From: JBECKR01 sp040235415 | GTDB lineage: Bacteria > Acidobacteriota > Polarisedimenticolia > Polarisedimenticolales > Polarisedimenticolaceae | Assembly (NCBI GenBank): GCA_040235415.1 | Contig: JBECKR010000392.1 | Coordinates: 1 to 23,877 of the forward strand | Direction of reading: 5' to 3' | Length of the DNA: 23,877 bases | Part shown: one piece after another, positions 6,631-11,493 of the stretch | Layout: every line of letters starts with the position of its first letter | How positions within the stretch are numbered: the first letter of the stretch is position 1 | Notes under the pieces: model-generated | Told to the model about the DNA's origin: nothing | Databases searched by the model: none | What the model saw: the letters and a program-made list of their open reading frames with translations, nothing else | Translations under genes and position numbers: made by a program

Positions 6631-7511
6631 CGCCGGTCGTCCGGCTCGTCGTCCGGCAGGTCGTACCGCACGCGCCGCACGCGGTCGAGCTCGCGGCGCA
6701 CGAGCTCGAGGTTCTCGTCGCGCAGCAGGGGATAGGCGGTGCGCGCGCGCCGCAGGACCTCGCCGTCGAGCTCCGCCACCGTCCAGCCGGTGTCGACCGG
6801 GCCGAGCTCGGCGGCGGTCCGCCCGAACGGGTCGAGGACCATCGAGCCCCCGCCGAAGTTGAGCCCGTCTTCGAAGCCGACGCGGTTGACGTAGACGACC
6901 CACGCGGTCTGGAACCGCGCGGTGACGCGCAGCAGCTCCTGCCAGACGCGGATGCTGGTGACGCCCTGTCTCGGGCGGGCGCCACGCGACGGGCCGCTGC
7001 TCGCCACGATCACGACCTCGGCGCCCTCCTGCGCGAGCAGCCAGGCGGAGGTCGGGTGCCAGGCGTCCTCGCACACCAGCAGGCCGGCGCGGCCGAACGG
7101 CGCATCGAACGCGCGGAGCCGCTCGCCGGGGGCGAAGTCCCGCCCCTCGTCGAACATCCCGTAGGTCGGGAGGTAGACCTTGCGGTGCACGTGGCGGACG
7201 CGGCCGCGCGCGAGGTACGCCAGGGCGTTGTGGTAGCGGTGCCCCGGTGCCTCCTCCACGAAGCCGACGACGGCGTCGACGTCGCGGCACGCGGCCGCCA
7301 GCTTGCGCAGGGATGCCGCGCCGACGGCGAGCGCGACGTCGGGAACCTGGTCGCGCAGGAGGTAGCCGGTGAGCGACAGCTCGGGGAACACCACGACCCC
7401 GGCATGCTCGCGGCGGGCCCGTGCGATCGCCTCGAGATGGGTCGCGAGATTCGCGTCCACGTCTCCCAGCTTCGGAGCGGTCTGGGCGAGCGCGACCCGC
7501 ACGGTCTTCAT
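6627..7511 (-). CDS. Nitrilase-family amidase, probable glutaminase partner of NadE
   Basis: The 294-aa carbon-nitrogen hydrolase has the Glu-Lys-Cys triad: E44 in VVFPELSLTGY, K111 in HRKVYLPTYGMFDEGR and C147 in LLVCEDAW. In many bacteria this domain is fused to the N-terminus of NadE, where it hydrolyses glutamine and channels ammonia to the synthetase. Here it is a separate, complete gene coupled to nadE by an ATGA overlap, so a two-subunit glutamine-dependent NAD synthetase is the natural reading. Another nitrilase-type amidase activity cannot be excluded. The start is set at 7511 (MKTVRVALAQ), where the family fold begins. A longer in-frame start at 7541 adds ten residues. A TAGCCT hexamer 8 nt before 7511 suggests leaderless transcription. 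Confidence 0.9.
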   Translation of the reverse strand: MKTVRVALAQTAPKLGDVDANLATHLEAIARARREHAGVVVFPELSLTGYLLRDQVPDVALAVGAASLRKLAAACRDVDAVVGFVEEAPGHRYHNALAYLARGRVRHVHRKVYLPTYGMFDEGRDFAPGERLRAFDAPFGRAGLLVCEDAWHPTSAWLLAQEGAEVVIVASSGPSRGARPRQGVTSIRVWQELLRVTARFQTAWVVYVNRVGFEDGLNFGGGSMVLDPFGRTAAELGPVDTGWTVAELDGEVLRRARTAYPLLRDENLELVRRELDRVRRVRYDLPDDEPDDRR

Positions 7512-7519
7512 GGGACGCG

Positions 7520-7525
7520 AGGCTA
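7520..7525 (-). promoter_or_regulatory. Putative -10 element of the nitrilase-nadE operon
   Basis: TAGCCT on the minus strand lies 8 nt before the ATG at 7511, the same spacing seen at the other candidate leaderless genes of the window. The -35 region 17 nt upstream (TGGCGC) is weak. Confidence 0.35.
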
Positions 7526-7668
7526 CCCCAAAGCCGGGCACCGCGCCAGCTTGACTCGGCGCCCGAGAGTCCCGAAAGCTCCAAAAGCCGCGCAGCCCGG
7601 CGGTTTCGAAGACCCGAGCGGCAGTCCGGCCGGGTTGCCGCGCCGCGGCTTGCGCTAATCACGCAGTT

Positions 7669-7698
7669 TTGGCTCGATTACGTCAAACACCCGATAAC
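7669..7698 (+). promoter_or_regulatory. Possible sigma-70 promoter for the sigma factor gene
   Basis: TTGGCT (7669-7674) and GATAAC (7693-7698) are spaced 18 nt apart within the locally AT-richer stretch. If used, the mRNA would carry a leader of about 215 nt. A TTGGCA at 7855-7860 was also noticed, but it has no partner -10 at the right distance. Confidence 0.3.
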
Positions 7699-7919
7699 CG
7701 CGTCAGAAGTACCTAGTTGGCGCAACCGGGGAATCGCCGGCCGTCATCGAACGTTTCCTTGGGTGGCCACCCGCCCGGCCGAAAACCCCGAGAAGCGCTC
7801 CTTTCACGAGGGACAGGCGGCGAGCCGGGTGCGGTGCGCCCCCTCCCGGGCGAGTTGGCAAGGTTCTTTCAATAGAAAAGGACGACGACAACGCCCGCGA
7901 AGGGAGAGGAAAGACATCC

Positions 7920-9110
7920 ATGGCGCGAAAAGTGATGTACGACGAGGCCCTCGACCTCGGCGAGGACACCGAATCCACCGCGGCGATCGTCCGCCGGGCG
8001 GCGGCCGAGATCGATCCGAAGTCGCGCGGCGCGAAGCGCCGCCTGCTCGAGAAGGGCCTTGCCGCGGACAAGCCGACGGCGGCGATCCTGCCGATCTACC
8101 TCCGTGAGATGGGCATGACCGCGCTCATCGACGAGCACCAGGAGGTCGATCTCGCGCGCGAGCTCCAGGACGGCCGCGAGGGTATCGCGCGGGTGGCGCA
8201 GAAGCTGCCGGCGTCGTGCCGCGAGCACGTCCTCGGTTCGGACCTCGAAGGGCCGAAGCGGGGACGCGACTGGCCGCTCGACGACCTCGAGACGTTCTAC
8301 AAGCGGCTCGTGCGCTACGAGCGGGAGTTCGCCGACGCGAAGGTCTCGACCTTGACGCGCGAGGCCCGGACGCACAAGCGCCACGTCGACCACGCGCGCG
8401 ACGCGCTGATCCTCGCGAACCTCCGCCTCGTGGTCCACATCGCGAAGAAGTACCTGAACCACGGCATCTCCTTCATGGACCTGATCCAGGAGGGGAACAT
8501 CGGGCTCATGAAGGCGGTCGAGAAGTTCGAGTACGAGCGCGGCAACAAGTTCTCGACCTACGCGTACTGGTGGATCAAGCAGGCGATCGAGCGCGCCATC
8601 GCGGACAAGGCCCGGATCATCCGCATCCCGGTCCACGTCAACGAGAAGATCAAGAAGATCTCGCGCGTGTCCCGAGAGCTCAGCGAGCGGCTCGGGCGCA
8701 AGGCGACGCCGCAGGAGATCGCGAAGAAGCTGCGGATGCCGGTCGTCAAGGTGGAGGAGATTCTCGGCGTCGTTCAGGATCCACAGGCGCTCGAGGACGT
8801 GTCGGCCGACGACGACAGCCCGGGCCTGCTGCGGTTCGTGGCGGATCCCAACGCGCCGTGCCCGCTCGAGAAGACGGTCGATCGCGAGCTTCGCGAGAAG
8901 ATCGAGTCCACCCTCCGGGTGCTCAACGCCCGCGAGGAGGAGATCGTCCGCCTGCGGTTCGGCATCGGCCGCGACATGCCGTACACCCTCGAGGAGATCG
9001 GTCGGGTGATGGGGCTGTCGCGGGAGCGTGTGCGCCAGATCGAGGCGACGGCGCTCAAGAAGATCCAAACGGCTCAGGAGTGTCGCGACCTTCGCGAGTT
9101 CCTGGCCTGA
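7920..9110 (+). CDS. RNA polymerase sigma factor, RpoD/SigA family (group 1 or 2)
   Basis: The 396-aa factor directs RNA polymerase to promoters. Region 1.2 begins near 55 (IYLREMG). A 70-residue charged non-conserved segment follows. Region 2 spans 161-231 (LRLVVHIAKKY, FMDLIQEGNIGLMKAVEKF, then the -10 recognition helix STYAYWWIKQAIERAIADKAR). Region 3 spans 240-315. Region 4 spans 328-381, with the -35 helix-turn-helix LEEIGRVMGLSRERVRQIEA. It lacks region 1.1, which typical housekeeping RpoD carries, and ends LREFLA, so a primary-like alternative (RpoS/HrdB type) factor is as likely as the main one. The ATG at 7920 has a purine-rich ribosome-binding region. A strong terminator follows directly. 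Confidence 0.9.
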   Translation: MARKVMYDEALDLGEDTESTAAIVRRAAAEIDPKSRGAKRRLLEKGLAADKPTAAILPIYLREMGMTALIDEHQEVDLARELQDGREGIARVAQKLPASCREHVLGSDLEGPKRGRDWPLDDLETFYKRLVRYEREFADAKVSTLTREARTHKRHVDHARDALILANLRLVVHIAKKYLNHGISFMDLIQEGNIGLMKAVEKFEYERGNKFSTYAYWWIKQAIERAIADKARIIRIPVHVNEKIKKISRVSRELSERLGRKATPQEIAKKLRMPVVKVEEILGVVQDPQALEDVSADDDSPGLLRFVADPNAPCPLEKTVDRELREKIESTLRVLNAREEEIVRLRFGIGRDMPYTLEEIGRVMGLSRERVRQIEATALKKIQTAQECRDLREFLA

Positions 9111-9136
9111 GCGATAGAAGACGGCTCGGCCGTCGG

Positions 9137-9172
9137 AAGAGCCGGGGCTGCGGCCCCGGCTCTTTCTTTTTT
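9137..9172 (+). terminator. Intrinsic terminator of the sigma factor gene
   Basis: A 12-bp GC-rich stem (arms 9137-9148 and 9153-9164, AGAGCCGGGGC and its complement) with a TGCG tetraloop is followed by TCTTTTTT. It starts 26 nt after the sigma factor stop codon. In the other direction only two U residues follow the stem, so it acts mainly on plus-strand transcripts. Its T-tract abuts the stop codon of the convergent gene. Confidence 0.92.
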
Positions 9173-9690
9173 CAGCGCTTCGGGACCGAGTCGGCGCCCG
9201 AGACGTTCTTGAGCGAGTCCATGAGAGCGACCGCGGCGGGCGGACGGGCGTACAGCGGGCGCCGGTCGATGGCCGGCGCGCCCGGCGGGGCGGAGGCCGG
9301 GCGGCCGACATCCGCGCGAGGTGTCCGGTAGGGCACGGCCGGGACCAGCGGTCGCGCAAACGCCCAGGGCAGCACGTACTGCGGTCGCCGAGCCTCGAGG
9401 AGCCTCGCCTCGGCGAGGTCGCGCTCGGCGCGGGCGCGGTAGCGGTCGAGCGCGACCGCGCGCTCGGCATCGACCCGGGCCCAGGCGCGGCCGAGGTAGG
9501 CCTCGACCTCCTCGAACGACATCGGCGCCGGCGCGGCCACCGCCTCCGCGGTTCCCTGGGTCCCGTAGCGCTCGAGGTCCGCGTTGGTGTACACGTGGAC
9601 CGGCTCCTCGCCGGGCACGGGAGTCGGATCCGCCGCCGCGGCGGTGCCGACCAGGAGCGCGAGCATCGCGATCGGAACGAGCGTCCTCAT
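9172..9690 (-). CDS. Secreted hypothetical protein with a YTNADL motif
   Basis: The 172-aa protein has a Sec signal peptide (MRTLVPIAMLALLVGTAAAA) with a likely cleavage after AAA near residue 20. The mature protein opens with a proline-rich segment and VHVYTNADLERYG at 31-43. I have seen this motif near the N-terminus of other secreted proteins of this kind of genome, but I know no function for it. Residues 59-103 form a probable charged helix rich in R, A and E. The C-terminal 70 residues are proline-rich and probably disordered. The ATG at 9690 is chosen because the signal peptide begins there and a TGGACC/TACCTT promoter ends 7 nt before it. I do not recognise a domain. Confidence 0.65.
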   Translation of the reverse strand: MRTLVPIAMLALLVGTAAAADPTPVPGEEPVHVYTNADLERYGTQGTAEAVAAPAPMSFEEVEAYLGRAWARVDAERAVALDRYRARAERDLAEARLLEARRPQYVLPWAFARPLVPAVPYRTPRADVGRPASAPPGAPAIDRRPLYARPPAAVALMDSLKNVSGADSVPKR

Positions 9691-9697
9691 GTCTCTC

Positions 9698-9726
9698 AAG
9701 GTACCGCGCCCCCGCGGGACGGTCCA
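9698..9726 (-). promoter_or_regulatory. Promoter of the secreted hypothetical gene
   Basis: On the minus strand a -35 TGGACC (9721-9726) and a -10 TACCTT (9698-9703) are separated by exactly 17 nt. The -10 ends 7 nt before the ATG at 9690, so transcription should start at the start codon itself. Confidence 0.6.
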
Positions 9727-10062
9727 CCCCGAGAATCCGTCGCTCCTCGTCCCGACACCCAAACCCACCCCCCGTCCTCGCTGTGGAAATCCTGTGGGGA
9801 CCGTGAGGTTTCGTCGGTGTTTCGTGACGAGCAGGCCTCGATATCCCGTAATCCCTTGAAAAGAAAGGACGAATGGATCGAGACACCCCCACCGGGTCCG
9901 CTCTGGCCTCCCTCCCCCGGAGGCACCCACACGCCGCGGTTTCCACAGCCTTTCCACAGTCGAGATACGGTTCCGGCCGCCCGCGGGAAGGTCCCCGTCC
10001 CGCACCATCCGTAAAGTCCGGGCCGTTCGCGGCATGCGCACCGCGGCGGGTCCGGCCGAGGC
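9727..10062. other. Noncoding core of the 9691-10098 intergenic region
   Basis: Apart from the paired 9-mers, this stretch holds C-rich runs (ACCCAAACCCACCC near 9757-9772) and an AT-richer island at 9839-9871. There is no ORF with protein-like composition on either strand. It separates the divergent secreted hypothetical gene and the small Cys/His protein gene, whose promoters lie at its two ends. Confidence 0.5.
9781..9959. repeat. Inverted pairs of a DnaA-box-like 9-mer (TTTCCACAG)
   Basis: TTTCCACAG occurs on the plus strand at 9940-9948 and 9951-9959. On the minus strand it occurs at 9781-9789, with a variant TCCCCACAG at 9792-9800. Within each pair the repeats are offset by 11 bp, one helical turn. 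The two pairs face each other across 139 nt that include the AT-richer stretch 9839-9871. The core TTTCCACA differs little from the DnaA box TTATCCACA and is close to the TTTTCCACA variant. It lies between two divergent promoters with no coding sequence. It could be a replication-origin module, a DnaA-controlled promoter region, or a site for another dimeric regulator. Confidence 0.5.
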
Positions 10063-10091
10063 TGGCCAGCGCCCGGCGACTCTCGTACATT
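10063..10091 (+). promoter_or_regulatory. Promoter of the small Cys/His protein gene
   Basis: A -35 TGGCCA (10063-10068) and a -10 TACATT (10086-10091) are separated by 17 nt. The -10 ends 7 nt before a GTG-ATG double start at 10099-10104, again predicting a leaderless mRNA. Confidence 0.55.
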
Positions 10092-10098
10092 CCGTCAC

Positions 10099-10326
10099 GT
10101 GATGTTGACGATCTTCGAGCTCCGCACCGCCTACCACGACTCGCTCTCGAACATGCGCGCGTGGCTCGGCGACCCGACGATGTCCGGCCGTCTCACGGTG
10201 CTCGACCGCCTCTCGATCCTCGACGCCTGGCAGCAGGAGATGCTCGAGTTCTTCGAGCAGCACGGCTACTGCTTCTCCTGCAACCGGCGTCATGATCGCT
10301 GCACCTGCCCCGACCGGCGCTCCTGA
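10099..10326 (+). CDS. Small Cys/His-rich protein, putative zinc-binding
   Basis: This is a 75-aa protein if the GTG at 10099 is used, or 74 aa from the adjacent ATG at 10102. Numbering here is from the ATG. The N-terminal 55 residues look helical (FELRTAYHDSLSNMRAWL, then LDRLSILDAWQQEMLEFF). The C-terminus carries C57, C60, H64, C67 and C69 in a CX2C-X3-H-X2-CXC pattern, which could hold one zinc ion. There is no signal peptide, so it is cytoplasmic. I do not recognise the family. A well-placed promoter, protein-like codon use and the metal-site spacing support it as a real gene. It lies next to the DnaA-box-like repeats and 47 nt before the acetyltransferase gene. Confidence 0.7.
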   Translation: MMLTIFELRTAYHDSLSNMRAWLGDPTMSGRLTVLDRLSILDAWQQEMLEFFEQHGYCFSCNRRHDRCTCPDRRS

Positions 10327-10360
10327 CCGCGTCGGGCTTCGTTTTCCGCACGGGTCGAAA

Positions 10361-10366
10361 TATCCT
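10361..10366 (+). promoter_or_regulatory. Putative -10 element of the acetyltransferase gene
   Basis: TATCCT lies exactly 7 nt before the GTG at 10374. The -35 position 17 nt upstream reads TTCGTT, which is weak. Transcription could also continue from the small gene upstream. Confidence 0.4.
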
Positions 10367-10373
10367 GGGCGAG

Positions 10374-11381
10374 GTGCGCCTGCGCGCGGTGGAGGACGCG
10401 GTGCCGGAGCTCGCGATCGCGACCGACGAGCAGATCGAGGCGATCTACCGCGAGTCGTTCGCGCTGTGGGGCGGGGGGTTGAGCTTCGACGGGTACCTCG
10501 GTTTGCTCCGGGACCTGATGGCGACGCCGTGGGGGCGGGAGCACCTCGAGTACCTCGTCTGGCTGGGAGTGAGCGGGGAGATCCTCTCGAGCCTGAAGCT
10601 GTACCGTCCGCGGGTACGGTTCCTGGGCCGCACCGGGCGGGCCGCGGTGATCGGTGCGGTGTTCACTCCCGACCGCTTGCGCCGCCGCGGTCACGCCGCC
10701 GCGCTGATCCGGTCGGCGCTGCGGCGAACGGCGGAGCGCGACGATCCGGTCGCGCTGCTGTTCTCGGACATCGGCACGCGGTACTACGAGGCGCTCGGGT
10801 TCCGCGCGATCCCGGCCGAGGAGATCTGGGGCCGACTTCCGCGCGAGCCGGTCGAGGTCCCGGCCGACTGGAGCTTCGTGCCGCTGCAGGACGAGCACCT
10901 CGACGACATCGCCCGCGCGCACGAGGCCGGGCAGGCGCGGCGCGCGATCGCGATCCTGCGGGATCGCGAGCACTGGAGGTTCGTGCTGAACCGCGCCGAG
11001 TGGTTCTTCGAGCGCCTCGACCGCCTCGATGCGGTGCACCGCGCCCGGGTCGTGCTGCGCGGCGGGAGATTCCTCGGCTACGTCGTCGCCGTCGACGGCC
11101 GCGGGGAGTGGCACGTGCGCGAGGTCGGCGCGGTCGACGGCGATCCGTGGACCATGGCCGAGATCCTGAGGATCGAGGGTTCGCAGGCGGCGAGGAGGGG
11201 ACTGCGCACGGTCTACGGCTGGCTGCCCTCCGAGGTGCTCGAACGGCTCGAGGGTTGGAGGCTGCGCCGCGCGCCGCGGCCGCGCGCGGTGCCGATGGTC
11301 CGCCCCGCGAGCCCGCATGCCGACTGGACCGTCCTGGCGTCGCCGGCTGCGTCGTTCCTGCCGTTCATGGACCAGTTCTGA
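10374..11381 (+). CDS. Two-domain GNAT-family N-acetyltransferase
   Basis: The 335-aa protein contains a GNAT core in its first half. The acetyl-CoA pyrophosphate-binding loop is RRRGHA at 103-108, after the beta strand AVIGAVFTPDRL, and the YYEALGF motif near 138 ends the fold. The second half (about 165-335) is an extra domain with a possible second degenerate GNAT-like fold (GGRFLGYVVAVDG, then GWLPSEVLERLEGW). It ends in an aromatic tail FLPFMDQF. The layout resembles two-domain acetyltransferases such as the LYC1 type, whose substrates are small amines or amino acids. No substrate can be named here. The GTG start at 10374 is the only one that keeps the N-terminal helix and lies 7 nt after TATCCT. 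Confidence 0.8.
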   Translation: MRLRAVEDAVPELAIATDEQIEAIYRESFALWGGGLSFDGYLGLLRDLMATPWGREHLEYLVWLGVSGEILSSLKLYRPRVRFLGRTGRAAVIGAVFTPDRLRRRGHAAALIRSALRRTAERDDPVALLFSDIGTRYYEALGFRAIPAEEIWGRLPREPVEVPADWSFVPLQDEHLDDIARAHEAGQARRAIAILRDREHWRFVLNRAEWFFERLDRLDAVHRARVVLRGGRFLGYVVAVDGRGEWHVREVGAVDGDPWTMAEILRIEGSQAARRGLRTVYGWLPSEVLERLEGWRLRRAPRPRAVPMVRPASPHADWTVLASPAASFLPFMDQF

Positions 11382-11388
11382 GCTCGTC

Positions 11389-11416
11389 TTGACAGGACCC
11401 CCGGTGAGGCTAAGCT
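11389..11416 (+). promoter_or_regulatory. Promoter of the lptD operon
   Basis: A perfect -35 TTGACA (11389-11394) and a -10 TAAGCT (11411-11416) are separated by 16 nt. The expected start near 11423 gives a leader of about 70 nt. The -35 begins 8 nt after the stop codon of the acetyltransferase gene. Confidence 0.6.
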
Positions 11417-11493
11417 ACCCGCGTCCCACGGCTTGCGGCGCGTCGCGGTCGTTCGGAGCGGCGCCCGCCCCACCCGAGACGATCACGCCGTCG

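Larger units (their letters stand above)
7512..7919. other. 408-nt intergenic region upstream of the sigma factor gene
   Basis: This space separates the divergent nitrilase and sigma factor genes. The part from about 7655 to 7760 is clearly richer in A and T than its surroundings. It contains a possible plus-strand promoter, and the last 60 nt are purine-rich and end in a GGGAGAGGA ribosome-binding region. I see no conserved ORF, tRNA or convincing hairpin. It may hold a long regulated leader for the sigma factor. Confidence 0.5.

Noticed and set aside
5779..7662. A single fused 627-residue NadE
   Set aside because: The frame upstream of 6630 is a shadow of the nitrilase gene. The true amidase sequence is in another frame and ends by an ATGA overlap.
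7855..7876. TTGGCA with AATAGA as a promoter for the sigma factor gene
   Set aside because: The spacing is only 10 nt, which does not fit sigma-70 promoters.
9696..9932. 78-codon frame on the minus strand in the repeat region
   Set aside because: Composition is glycine- and serine-rich without structure, there is no ribosome-binding site, and it overlaps the promoter of the secreted hypothetical gene.
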